From an uncultured Selenomonadales bacterium (GTDB lineage: Bacteria > Bacillota > Negativicutes > Selenomonadales > Selenomonadaceae), in NCBI GenBank assembly GCA_937877655.1, contig CALFJC010000096.1, positions 6,118 through 70,117 of the forward strand: a stretch of 64,000 bases of DNA, in the 5' to 3' direction. The notes beneath the pieces were generated by a model. That model made no database searches. It was given only the letters and a program-made list of their open reading frames with translations, and was not told the DNA's origin. This document shows positions 33,921 through 42,280 of the stretch, one piece after another. The stretch's first letter is position 1, and every line of letters starts with the position of its first letter. The translations under genes and the position numbers were made by a program.

Positions 33921-33962
33921 TAAAAAAATCTGCGACAGACTTTTTGGTCTGCCGCTTTTTTA
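33921..33962. terminator. Hairpin with T-run between glnA and GIY-YIG gene
   Basis: TCTGCGACAGAC / GGTCTGCCGC imperfect stem flanked by an A-run and TTTTTT. It lies between two divergent genes, so what transcript it ends is unclear; it may insulate the glnA promoter. Confidence 0.45.
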
Positions 33963-34006
33963 TTCCGCGCTTGCTTGAACAGAAATTTTTCTGCGCTAAA
34001 GTTTTC

Positions 34007-34036
34007 TTGACGAAAAAACTCTGTGTGTGCTAGAAT
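34007..34036 (+). promoter_or_regulatory. Putative promoter of GIY-YIG gene
   Basis: TTGACG (34007-34012), 18-bp spacer, TAGAAT (34031-34036), about 100 nt before ATG 34135. No coding sequence can be supported in this leader. Confidence 0.45.
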
Positions 34037-34134
34037 CAATTTGCAAAAACCAACAGCAACACGCAGAGCAACAATTTTCGTTAAGAATTCTAACACGCTC
34101 CGCGCCTTGCTGTCAAGAAAGGCGGCTTGATATT

Positions 34135-34854
34135 ATGGCTTACGGTATCATTTACAAACTCACGAACAAGCTCAACGGAATGCCTTACGTCGGGAAGACG
34201 ACACGTGATCTCGACGTTCGTTTCAAGGAACACGCCAAAGCTGATTCTTATATCGGCAGAGCGATTCGCAAATACGGCGAAGAAAATTTTTTGCGTGAAG
34301 TAATTGAAGAATGCGAAACTCCCGAACAGCTTGATGAGCGCGAAATTTTTTGCATTGCGCATTTTAATTGCAAGACTCCAAACGGTTACAATCAAACTGA
34401 CGGCGGCGAAAGCGGCTGGAAACACACACCTAAAACACGAGCCAGAATGTCGGAGTCCCACACAGGCAAACCACTTTCTGTTGGGCATCGTGTAGCAATT
34501 AGTGTAGCGCATATGGGCGAGAAAAATCCTAATTTTGGTAAACCTCTTTCAAAAGAACATCGAGCTAAAATAGGAGCAAAAATGTCAGAGATCAATAAAG
34601 GTATTCCTAAATCATCCGAACATTGTGCAAAAGTTTCTGAGGCAAAACGCGGTGAAACTCCTTACAAAAATTTGTCGAACGCAATAACAGAGAAACAACT
34701 CACATATAGAAAATTAGCTAAGTTAATGAACATAACTCACCAATCACTCTCTCGCAAAATGAGCGGCAAACGCAGATTTCATGCTAATGAAATTGAAAAA
34801 CTCGTCGAGATTTTCGGCAAGCCCGCAGAATACCTTATGGCACGCGACGACTAA
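34135..34854 (+). CDS. Free-standing GIY-YIG homing-type endonuclease with NUMOD3 repeats and HTH
   Basis: A 240-residue nuclease of the phage/intron homing type. The GIY-YIG domain occupies residues ~3-90 (GIIYKLTNKLNGMPYVGKTT, FKEHAKADSYIGRAI, NGYNQTDGGESG). NUMOD3-like basic repeats follow (KTRARMSESHTGKPLS, SKEHRAKIGAKMSE, SSEHCAKVSEAKRGE), and a helix-turn-helix close to XRE type ends the protein (YRKLAKLMNITHQSLSRKMSG). No intron or split host gene is visible around it, so it is a stand-alone selfish gene. ATG 34135 follows GAAAGGCGG; the longer frame upstream is in the leader. A terminator follows. Confidence 0.88.
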   Translation: MAYGIIYKLTNKLNGMPYVGKTTRDLDVRFKEHAKADSYIGRAIRKYGEENFLREVIEECETPEQLDEREIFCIAHFNCKTPNGYNQTDGGESGWKHTPKTRARMSESHTGKPLSVGHRVAISVAHMGEKNPNFGKPLSKEHRAKIGAKMSEINKGIPKSSEHCAKVSEAKRGETPYKNLSNAITEKQLTYRKLAKLMNITHQSLSRKMSGKRRFHANEIEKLVEIFGKPAEYLMARDD

Positions 34855-34870
34855 TTATTTTCAAGAAAAA

Positions 34871-34907
34871 AATTTGGCGACAAGCCTTTGAGCCCGTCGC
34901 CTTTTTT
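34871..34907 (+). terminator. Terminator after GIY-YIG gene
   Basis: GGCGAC..GTCGCC stem with TTTTTT tail. A diverged repeat with TTGCTAATTACTAACT and TTGCTAATTGC follows at 34911-34941. Confidence 0.65.
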
Positions 34908-34945
34908 AGTTGCTAATTACTAACTGCACATTGCTAATTGCTTTT

Positions 34946-36874
34946 TCAATCTTGCGGTCTGGGTTTTCTGATAAAGCCGAGAATCACACCGCCGACAACT
35001 GAACCTATAGCGATCGCCGCCAAGTAGCCGAACGGGTTACCTATAGTCGGGACAACGAAAATTCCGCCGTGGGGGGCCATCAACGTACATCCGAAAAGCA
35101 TAGTTAATGCGCCCGTCAAAGCAGAACCGACGACGCAAGCAGGTATGACATGGAGCGGATCTCCCGCGGCAAATGGAATTGCCGCCTCACTGATGAACGA
35201 TGCGCCCATTATAAAATTTGTGACCGTCGTTTTTTGTTCATTCTTTGTAAACTTGTTTTTGAAGAAAATGATGGCAAGACCAATGGCAATCGGGGGAACC
35301 ATGCCGCCCGCCATAGCCGCCGCGATAACGTAATAGTTGCCGTCAGCCAAAAGTCCGACGCCCGTAACATAAGCCGCCTTGTTCAAAGGACCGCCCATAT
35401 CGACAGCCATCATACCGCCGATAACCGCACCCATAACGAGTTTTGCGGAAGGATCCATGTTGCCGAGAGTATCTTTAAGAGCTTCGTTGATACCCGCGAC
35501 AGGAGGACCGATAACGAAGTTACAAATCAAGCCGATAATCAAGACGCCGAGCAACGGATAGAAGAGAATCGGCTTTGTGCCTTCGAGTGAGGGCGGGAAG
35601 AAGCTGAGAGCTTTTTTAAGCCAGTTGACAATAAAGCCTGCAAGAAAACCTGCGAGCAATGCGCCCAAGAAACCGGAGCCGTTGGAAGCACTCAACGCGC
35701 CGCCGACAAAGCCCGCCGCCAAGCCGGGGCGGTCAGCGATTGACATTGAAATAAATCCTGCAAGAACGGGCAACATAAATTGGAAGGACGCGCCGCCAAT
35801 GCCCATGAAGGTTGCGGCAACAGGAGTTATCGAACCGAATTTTGAACGTTCTTCGGGCGGCAAGCTGTTCAAATCAACGGCGAAACCGTCAATCAAGAAA
35901 GAAATTGCAATTAAGATACCGCCGCCGATAACGAAGGGCAACATATGCGAAACGCCGTTCATCAAGTGCTTGTAAACTTGACGCCCGACACTTTCATTTT
36001 CGCCACCGCCGCCGCCGGAGTCGCCTGCAGCTTCTCCAGCTTTCGCGTGATAAACGGGAGCATTTCCGCCAAGTGCTCTATCAATGAGTTCATCAGCCTT
36101 GTTGATACCGTCGGCAACTTTTGTAATGACAACTTTTTTGCCGTCGAAACGAGCCATTGCAACGTTTTTATCCGCCGCAACGATAATGCCGTCCGCCTTT
36201 GCAATTTCTTCAGCCGTCAAAACATTTTTCGCGCCTCCGGAGCCGTTTGTCTCAACCTTAATCGAAATGCCGCGTTTTTTGGCGTGTTGCTCCAAACTTT
36301 CAGCCGCCATAAAGGTATGCGCAATACCTGTCGGACAAGCCGTGACTGCCAAAATCTGAATATGATCGGCAGTGGGAGCGGGAGCGGCATTCGCACTGTC
36401 GGCGGGAGCTTGGAACTTGCCGTCTTCCTTGTCGTCAATGATTTTAAGGAATTCTTCTTTGGTTGTCGCCTTAATCAAAGCTTCCTTAAAATCTGGATCC
36501 ATAACCATTGTAGCGAGCTTCGACAGAATCATTAAATGTTCGTCGTTGCCGCCGTCGGGAGCCGCGATAGCAAAAAATAATCTCGCGGGGTTGCCGTCCA
36601 TTGACTCGAAGTCAATGCCGTCGGGAATGGTCATTGCGGCGAGACCGGGAGCCTTAACGCCCGCCGATTTTGCGTGCGGCGTTGCAATGCCGTCGCCAAG
36701 ACCTGTGGTGCCCGACGCCTCGCGAGCAAAGACATCTTTTTTGTACTGTTCTTTGTTCTTGAGGTTGCCGCCTTTTTCCATCAAGTCGACAAGATGCGAA
36801 ATGGCATCTTTCTTGTCCTTGACGTGAGCACCGAGATCAATGCTCGCATTTTTGAGCAGATCTGTAACTCTCAT
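34946..36874 (-). CDS. fruA: Fructose-specific PTS permease EIIABC
   Basis: A 642-residue fructose phosphotransferase permease. EIIA (1-150) carries the phospho-His67 in GIATPHAKS. EIIB carries Cys180 in AVTACPTGIAHTFMAAESL. After a Gly/Ser linker near 290-300, EIIC (~305-640) shows GVSHMLPFVIGGGILIAISF and MGGPLNKAAYVTGVG. ATG 36874 has AAGGAG. It would deliver fructose-1-phosphate to the FruK encoded upstream. It is the last gene of a minus-strand operon fruK - EIIA-EIIB - fruA, with repeats in both gaps. Confidence 0.94.
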   Translation of the reverse strand: MRVTDLLKNASIDLGAHVKDKKDAISHLVDLMEKGGNLKNKEQYKKDVFAREASGTTGLGDGIATPHAKSAGVKAPGLAAMTIPDGIDFESMDGNPARLFFAIAAPDGGNDEHLMILSKLATMVMDPDFKEALIKATTKEEFLKIIDDKEDGKFQAPADSANAAPAPTADHIQILAVTACPTGIAHTFMAAESLEQHAKKRGISIKVETNGSGGAKNVLTAEEIAKADGIIVAADKNVAMARFDGKKVVITKVADGINKADELIDRALGGNAPVYHAKAGEAAGDSGGGGGENESVGRQVYKHLMNGVSHMLPFVIGGGILIAISFLIDGFAVDLNSLPPEERSKFGSITPVAATFMGIGGASFQFMLPVLAGFISMSIADRPGLAAGFVGGALSASNGSGFLGALLAGFLAGFIVNWLKKALSFFPPSLEGTKPILFYPLLGVLIIGLICNFVIGPPVAGINEALKDTLGNMDPSAKLVMGAVIGGMMAVDMGGPLNKAAYVTGVGLLADGNYYVIAAAMAGGMVPPIAIGLAIIFFKNKFTKNEQKTTVTNFIMGASFISEAAIPFAAGDPLHVIPACVVGSALTGALTMLFGCTLMAPHGGIFVVPTIGNPFGYLAAIAIGSVVGGVILGFIRKPRPQD

Positions 36875-36928
36875 GGTACACTACTCCTTACAAAAAATGA
36901 ATGAATAATTTCTGCCCGCCGCTTTTTC

Positions 36929-37010
36929 AATTAGGAATTATGAATTAGGAATTAGGAATGAATCAAAACCTAAAACCTAAAACCTAAAACCTAAAACCTA
37001 AAACCTAATT
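36929..37010. repeat. Hybrid palindrome: AATTAGG arm plus (AAAACCT)n tract
   Basis: Left arm of AATTAGG heptads to about 36960, then six AAAACCT heptads (36965-37008) ending CCTAATT. The two heptad families are joined in one element here, between fruA and the EIIA-EIIB gene. Confidence 0.85.
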
Positions 37011-37056
37011 GCTTTTCGGCGGTTTATTTCAATCGGCACAAAGCCGACTGTTGACG

Positions 37057-37941
37057 TTATGAGAAAATGCTTTTAATTTTGTTGAAGAGTTTTTCGCCTA
37101 AAGTTTCGTCGTCTTCGGTTGCTTGGAAAGGTTGCGCTTGTCCTTCCTTAATGCGTTTGAAAAGTTGTTCGGGCTTGCGAATACCGGTACCGACCGCTGT
37201 TTGAATCATCAATTTGCCGTCAAAACGTTTCATGGGAATTCTTTTGCTTGCCGCGACAATGACAACGTCGGCATTTTTAATTTCTTCGTCAGTCAAGGCG
37301 TGATAAACGCCCGCCGCGCCGTGAACTTCAACGCGAATACTCAAGCCCAATTTCTCCGCGCATTGCTTGAGAGACTCGCGAGCCATAAAGGAAGAAGAAA
37401 TTCCCGTCGGACAAGCCGTGACTGCGATAATTTTTGTATTTGAGGAAACGTCGGGTTCGGGCGTCTCACTCTTGGCGCGTTCAATTTCCTTGTCGTCGAT
37501 AATCTTAATGACTTCGGCGGGCGATTTCGCTTTGATGAGATTTTCTTTGAAAGTGTCGTCCATCAACAAAACCGCGAGCCGCCCCATGTTCGTCATTGCG
37601 GTATCATCGGCTTTTTCGGGTGCCGCAAACAACATTAAAAGCCGCGCAGGTTTTCCGTCCAGCGAATTGAAATCGACGCCTTCAGGTACCGTGATTATAG
37701 AGATTGACGGCTTTTTAACGGAAGAATTCTGCGCGTGCGGAGTAGCCAAGCCGTTCGCCAAGCCCGTTGAACCTTGAGCCTCGCGCCTTAAGACATCGCG
37801 CTTGACGATTGCTTTATCGCGAATTGTGCCCGCCGTCATCAGCAAATCAACCAACATGTCAATCGCTTCATTTTTGTCGGCAGGGTGAACGTTCAGCGCG
37901 ACAGATTTTTTGGAAATGTAATTTGTAATTTTCGTTGCCAT
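37057..37941 (-). CDS. Fructose PTS EIIA-EIIB protein without EIIC
   Basis: A 294-residue protein resembling the first half of the adjacent fruA product. EIIA has His69 in GLATPHAQN and EIIB has Cys177 in AVTACPTGISSSFMARESL; then it ends with a short acidic and helical tail (DETLGEKLFNKIKSIFS) and no membrane domain. It may be a soluble phosphoryl carrier for the EIIC of FruA, or a regulatory decoy. ATG 37941 follows GGGCGGTG; an in-frame GTG three codons earlier overlaps that site. It sits between fruK and fruA. Confidence 0.85.
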   Translation of the reverse strand: MATKITNYISKKSVALNVHPADKNEAIDMLVDLLMTAGTIRDKAIVKRDVLRREAQGSTGLANGLATPHAQNSSVKKPSISIITVPEGVDFNSLDGKPARLLMLFAAPEKADDTAMTNMGRLAVLLMDDTFKENLIKAKSPAEVIKIIDDKEIERAKSETPEPDVSSNTKIIAVTACPTGISSSFMARESLKQCAEKLGLSIRVEVHGAAGVYHALTDEEIKNADVVIVAASKRIPMKRFDGKLMIQTAVGTGIRKPEQLFKRIKEGQAQPFQATEDDETLGEKLFNKIKSIFS

Positions 37942-37961
37942 TTGGAACACCGCCCTTTGTC

Positions 37962-38029
37962 AATTAGGAATGTGGAATTAGGAATTAGGAATGGCAACAA
38001 AGATAATTCCTCATTCCTAATTCCTAATT
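37962..38029. repeat. Full palindromic (AATTAGG)n element in fru operon
   Basis: AATTAGG arm to ~37990, loop GGCAACAAAGA, CCTAATT arm to 38029, filling the gap between fruK and the EIIA-EIIB gene. Confidence 0.85.
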
Positions 38030-38049
38030 GAATCAGCCGGGGTAAATTT

Positions 38050-38958
38050 TTAAATCGTTTTCAACAAAGCCTCGACTTCGGGACGAGTGGCAAGATTTTC
38101 AGAGAAAGCGGACGCTGAGCCCGTGCAGAGTCCCATCTTGAAAGCCTTTTCGTAATCGCCGTTACTTTCAATGTAGCCCGCAACGAAGCCCGCAACCATT
38201 GAATCGCCCGCGCCGACAGAATTAACAAGCTTGCCTTTCGGAGCAGGGGATTTAAAGAATGTCTCGCCGCCTTCGGGAACGAAAATCGCGCCGTCGCCCG
38301 CCATTGAGATAAGAACATTTCTCGCGCCCATTTCCTGCAACTTCTTGGCGTATTTAACGATCTCTTCGTCAGTCTTGAGTTTGACGCCGAACATGTCGCC
38401 GAGCTCGTGATTATTCGGTTTGATAAGCCAAGGATTGAATTTCAAAATTTTGAGGAGCAAACCTTTTTCCGCGTCAACGACAAAACGAATGCCCTTTCCT
38501 TGAATGCGCGAAAGAGTTTGTTCATACATATCGTCGGGGAGAGTGTTGGGAATTGAGCCGGAAAGAATCAAGGTATCGTCCGCGCCGAGTTTTTCGAGCT
38601 TTTGGAAAAGCTCTTCGCGTTTTGCCTCGCTGATTTTGGGACCTTGACCGTTAATTTCGGTTTCGACATCGGCTTTAACTTTTACGTTAATGCGGGAGAA
38701 ACCTTCTTCGAGTTGAACGAAATCATCTGCGGCGTTGAAGTCGCGGAGCTGGCGAACAATTTCTGCGCCCGTGAAACCCGCGAGAAATCCTGTTGCCGTT
38801 GACTTGTGACCCAAATTGCCGAGCACGATTGAAACATTAACGCCCTTGCCGCCGCCGAGCACTTGTTCGTAAGTCACGCGGTTAATCGCGCCCGTCGTCA
38901 ACTTGTCGAGACGAATGATATAATCAATCGCCGGGTTAAAAGTTACAGTGTAAATCAT
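38050..38958 (-). CDS. fruK: 1-phosphofructokinase
   Basis: A 302-residue PfkB-family sugar kinase turning fructose-1-phosphate into fructose-1,6-bisphosphate. Family signatures are GGGKGVNVSIVLGNLGH near the N-terminus, FSRINVKVKADVETEINGQG, and the C-terminal GAGDSMVAGFVAGY with the catalytic Asp. ATG 38958 has a GGGGGAA site. It heads the fructose operon; no DeoR-type fruR lies before it, unlike many Firmicutes. Confidence 0.94.
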   Translation of the reverse strand: MIYTVTFNPAIDYIIRLDKLTTGAINRVTYEQVLGGGKGVNVSIVLGNLGHKSTATGFLAGFTGAEIVRQLRDFNAADDFVQLEEGFSRINVKVKADVETEINGQGPKISEAKREELFQKLEKLGADDTLILSGSIPNTLPDDMYEQTLSRIQGKGIRFVVDAEKGLLLKILKFNPWLIKPNNHELGDMFGVKLKTDEEIVKYAKKLQEMGARNVLISMAGDGAIFVPEGGETFFKSPAPKGKLVNSVGAGDSMVAGFVAGYIESNGDYEKAFKMGLCTGSASAFSENLATRPEVEALLKTI

Positions 38959-39129
38959 TTACAGTTTCCCCCTTACAGAAAATTGATAGAAAATTCTTTT
39001 GCGATTATACAACAGGGAATATTACATTTCAAGGCGGCAAAATATGATATTTGTAACAAAAAAATTTCGGCGGCGGCAACAGAATTTATCTGCGCGGGAA
39101 AATTTTTTGAGAAATTTTGTTTCGCATGA

Positions 39130-39306
39130 AAAATTTTTTCGGTATAATGCCTTCGTCATGAAAAAAAATTTTTTAAGGAGGCAACCGATATGAACAGGGC
39201 GATTTTTGATCTCCAAAGATTCGCGCTCAGCAATTACAACAAAATTTTAGCAAAAAATTTCATTGGCAACAGAGAATTTCGAGGAAAAACTTTTTTGATC
39301 TCATGA
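39130..39306 (+). pseudogene. RTX 5' remnant: promoter, RBS and IFDLQRFA N-terminus followed by early stop
   Basis: From about 39130 the DNA repeats the promoter (GGTATAATGCC), the TTTAAGGAGGCAACC ribosome site and the first ~18 codons of the RTX gene at 39395. The frame from ATG 39190 reads MNRAIFDLQRFALSNYNK, then diverges (ILAKNF...) and stops at 39306 after 38 residues. It retains an intact promoter and ribosome site, so a 38-residue peptide could still be made. Most simply it is the 5' end left by a tandem duplication or by loss of an earlier RTX gene. Confidence 0.75.
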
Positions 39307-39394
39307 AATTTTAACCTGCCGTTCTTTTCGGCGAAAAAATTTTTCGGTATAATGCCTTCGTCATGAAAAAATTTTTTTTAAGGAGGCAACCAAT

Positions 39395-42133
39395 ATGAAC
39401 AAGGCGATTTTTGACCTCCAAAGATTCGCGCTCAGCAATTACAACAAAAACAGTTTGGTCGGCGGCACGTCTTCGGCAGATACAATCAGAAATTACGCGG
39501 GCGGCGCAACCGTTCGCGGCGCAGGCGGCAACGATTACATTTACAACAGCACAAATTCCAATTACACGATAAAAAACGGCTTCGGTTATGTCACAATCGA
39601 CGGCGGGAGCGGCAACGATACAATTTTAAGCTATGATCCCAACGTTTCAATCAGCGGAGGCGCGGGAAATGATAAAATCAGCTTGCGGAGCAGTGACTTC
39701 GGCGGCGTAACAATCAGTGGCGGCACGGGTAACGATACAATTTACGGCGACAGCCTCGGCGGCGGCGTCCTTTATCAATACAAAAAAGGAGACGGCAACG
39801 ATTTAATCTACAATTACAATTCCCGCGACTCAATCACTGTCAGCGGCGCAACTTATTCCACTTCGACGAGCGGAAACAATATTTTGGTGAACATTTCGGG
39901 CGGCGGCAAAATTACTCTCGTCGGAGCAAAGGGAAAATCTGTCAACATAAATCCTTCCAAAGAAATTTCTTCCTCAACCGTCACTCAACAGGACGTTATA
40001 AAAAAATTTATGGCGTCTCTCGACACAACAAACAATTCCGGGATGAGTGCGATTAATCAAGCCGTCAAAGAGGCGTCGGGCGGATATTTTTCAAATGCAA
40101 ACGAAGTAATTTCCAAAATGATTGCCGATTGCCAAGCCTCAAGCGATTATAATTCCTTTCTTAAAAATTATTGCGGAATAATTCTCGACAACACCGACAC
40201 GGGAGCCATTACGGGCTCGGATTCGGGCGGCAAGACTGCAAAAAATGCGTCCAACATTGTTCCCGAATCGGGCAGTTTGCATTCTTTTACCGGAAATTCT
40301 TTCACAGTCAACGGCGTAACTTTTCAACTCGCCTCTTTCGACAGCGGTACTCCGAAAAATTTAGATTTCAGCTCTTTGACCGACAGCAGACAAAAATATA
40401 TCTGGCAGGCACTTGAAACTTGGTGGGCGAAGAATGCTCTCGACCTTATCAAGCAATCTTACGGCGATAATTACGTTTTCGGTTCGGGAGCTATGGTTAA
40501 AAAAGTTTATTTCGGCTTTTACAACAGCGGCACGGCATACGGCTCCACCGAAGGTTGGTTCGCCGACTCTTCCCGAAAAACAATCAGCAAATTGGCTGTC
40601 AAAATCAATATGAATCAATACAACTCGTTGATAATCGGCAACCAAAACGGAAAAATTTCGGGCAAAAATACTTTTTACCTTGACCGCGTCATTGCGCACG
40701 AATTAACTCACGCCGTCATGTATTCCAATATCAATTACAGCGACGATTTGCCGAAATTTATCAGAGAAGGCATGGCGGAATTGACTCACGGAGCAGACGA
40801 CGACAGAAAAAATGAAATTATTGCTTTGGCTAAAAATCCCTCAAGGCTGAAAGAAGCTCTGCTGTTCGATTCGTATGATTATTATGCGGGCGGTTACATG
40901 TTCTTGAAATATTTGGCGAAACAATCTGCCTTGCATTATCCTTCGGCGGGCAAAAGCAGTTTGGTTTCCGCTTTGCGAAATAAAACAGTCAATGCAAGCA
41001 GTTCTGTTTCGGTAAAAGGTTCCGTTTTGACGGCGACGAAAAATTTTTCCAAAAACATGCTTGACCTTGCCGATTATTCGTCCGTTAAAAGCGTCAATGC
41101 AAGTGCTGTTACAAAAGGAATTATGATTCTCGGCAATCAAAATGCCAATTCCATCTCGGCGGGCAAAGGCGACGACACAATTTTTGCAAACACGGGCAAA
41201 GATACTATTTTCGGCGGCGCGGGCAACGACATTATTTACGGCGACGCGGGAAATGATTCTCTTTTCGGCGACGCGGGCAACGATTCATTTTACGGCGGCT
41301 TGGGCAACGACACTTTGACCGGCGGCGACGGATCAGACGTTTTTATTTTCGGAACAAATTCCGGTATCGACACCATAACCGACTACACGCCGGGCGAAGA
41401 TAAAATTCGACTTATCGGCGGCAGTTTGACAAGCGCAACAGTCAGCGGCTCCGATGTCACTCTTTATTTCGGAAAAAGTACTTGGGCTCGCGTCAAGAAC
41501 GGCAAAAATAAAAATATCACCGTCATTGACAAGGACGGCAACTCGACAACGGAAAAATATTCCTATGATGTGACAATAACCGATTCCGACAATTCGCCCG
41601 TGACTGTCGCGGCGTCCGTCAAGGTCATCAAAGCTTCTTCGCGCACAAAAGCCGTTAAAATTACGGGCAACTTGCTCGACAATTCGATTTTGGGCGGCAA
41701 AGGCAACGATACACTTAACGGCGTTGCGGGTAATGACTCCATTTGGGGCGGCGCGGGCAATGATACGATATATGGCGGCGAAGGAAATGATAAAATTTTC
41801 GGCGAGGAAGGCACAGATAAAATTTACGGCGGCGCAGGCAACGATACTTTGACGGGCGGCAAGGGCAATGATTCACTTTGGGGAAATTCGGGAGCCGATA
41901 ATTTTATTTATGCTTCGGGCGACGGGCAGGATGTCATTTTCGGTTTTGAGGATGACGATCTTTTAAAAATCACGGGCACTTTTTCCACGTCTTACAGCGC
42001 GGCGAAGAAAGAAATTTATTTCAAAGTCGATTCGACTTCAAAAGCAATTACTCTGAAAGATTTTTCTGCAACGAGCTTTAAAATCAACGGCACGAATTAC
42101 AAAATCAGCGGCTCTAAATTAATTAGGAATTAG
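39395..42133 (+). CDS. RTX protein with HExxH metallopeptidase domain
   Basis: A 912-residue predicted secreted protein. It starts MNKAIFDLQRFALSN (the IFDxQRFA motif). Residues ~20-190 are Gly/Asp beta-roll repeats. Residues ~195-560 form a zinc-peptidase domain: HELTH at 435-439 in VIAHELTHAVM and a downstream FIREGMAELTHG giving the third ligand Glu, a gluzincin-like pattern. Calcium-binding nonapeptides follow (~575-680 and 760-850), and the C-terminus (SGDGQDVIFGFEDDD to NYKISGSKLIRN) is shared with two other RTX proteins. The last residues KLIRN and the TAG come from an (AATTAGG)n element. It is probably a calcium-stabilised extracellular protease. Confidence 0.85.
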   Translation: MNKAIFDLQRFALSNYNKNSLVGGTSSADTIRNYAGGATVRGAGGNDYIYNSTNSNYTIKNGFGYVTIDGGSGNDTILSYDPNVSISGGAGNDKISLRSSDFGGVTISGGTGNDTIYGDSLGGGVLYQYKKGDGNDLIYNYNSRDSITVSGATYSTSTSGNNILVNISGGGKITLVGAKGKSVNINPSKEISSSTVTQQDVIKKFMASLDTTNNSGMSAINQAVKEASGGYFSNANEVISKMIADCQASSDYNSFLKNYCGIILDNTDTGAITGSDSGGKTAKNASNIVPESGSLHSFTGNSFTVNGVTFQLASFDSGTPKNLDFSSLTDSRQKYIWQALETWWAKNALDLIKQSYGDNYVFGSGAMVKKVYFGFYNSGTAYGSTEGWFADSSRKTISKLAVKINMNQYNSLIIGNQNGKISGKNTFYLDRVIAHELTHAVMYSNINYSDDLPKFIREGMAELTHGADDDRKNEIIALAKNPSRLKEALLFDSYDYYAGGYMFLKYLAKQSALHYPSAGKSSLVSALRNKTVNASSSVSVKGSVLTATKNFSKNMLDLADYSSVKSVNASAVTKGIMILGNQNANSISAGKGDDTIFANTGKDTIFGGAGNDIIYGDAGNDSLFGDAGNDSFYGGLGNDTLTGGDGSDVFIFGTNSGIDTITDYTPGEDKIRLIGGSLTSATVSGSDVTLYFGKSTWARVKNGKNKNITVIDKDGNSTTEKYSYDVTITDSDNSPVTVAASVKVIKASSRTKAVKITGNLLDNSILGGKGNDTLNGVAGNDSIWGGAGNDTIYGGEGNDKIFGEEGTDKIYGGAGNDTLTGGKGNDSLWGNSGADNFIYASGDGQDVIFGFEDDDLLKITGTFSTSYSAAKKEIYFKVDSTSKAITLKDFSATSFKINGTNYKISGSKLIRN

Positions 42134-42178
42134 GAATGAGGAATTAATAATTGTTTTTTCTATCCTAATTCCTAATTG
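42118..42178. repeat. Palindromic (AATTAGG)n element at RTX 3' end
   Basis: Begins within the last codons of the RTX gene (TTAATTAGGAATTAG) and ends CCTAATTGAT, with loop around 42150. Confidence 0.85.
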
Positions 42179-42202
42179 ATAAAAGCGCGGAAAAATTTTT
42201 AA

Positions 42203-42235
42203 ATCCCTTCCAAAAATGGAGGGGATTTTTTTTAT
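42203..42235 (+). terminator. Terminator after RTX metallopeptidase gene
   Basis: AATCCCTTCC / GGAGGGGATT stem followed by eight T residues. Confidence 0.75.
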
Positions 42236-42244
42236 TCAATGTTG

Positions 42245-42250
42245 TATAAT
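42245..42250 (+). promoter_or_regulatory. -10 element of second RTX metallopeptidase gene
   Basis: TTGTATAATG, 31 nt upstream of ATG 42281, followed by a TTGAGGAGATG ribosome site. Confidence 0.5.
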
Positions 42251-42280
42251 GAGAAAAAATTTTATTGAGGAGATGATTTT

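Noticed and set aside
34135..34854. Group I intron around the GIY-YIG gene
   Set aside because: No split host gene, no exon sequences and no recognisable intron core (P, Q, R, S elements) flank it; it looks free-standing.
36965..37008. Telomere-like or CRISPR-like array
   Set aside because: The AAAACCT units are contiguous 7-mers without spacers, so this is not CRISPR; a chromosomal end is excluded by continuous genes on both sides.
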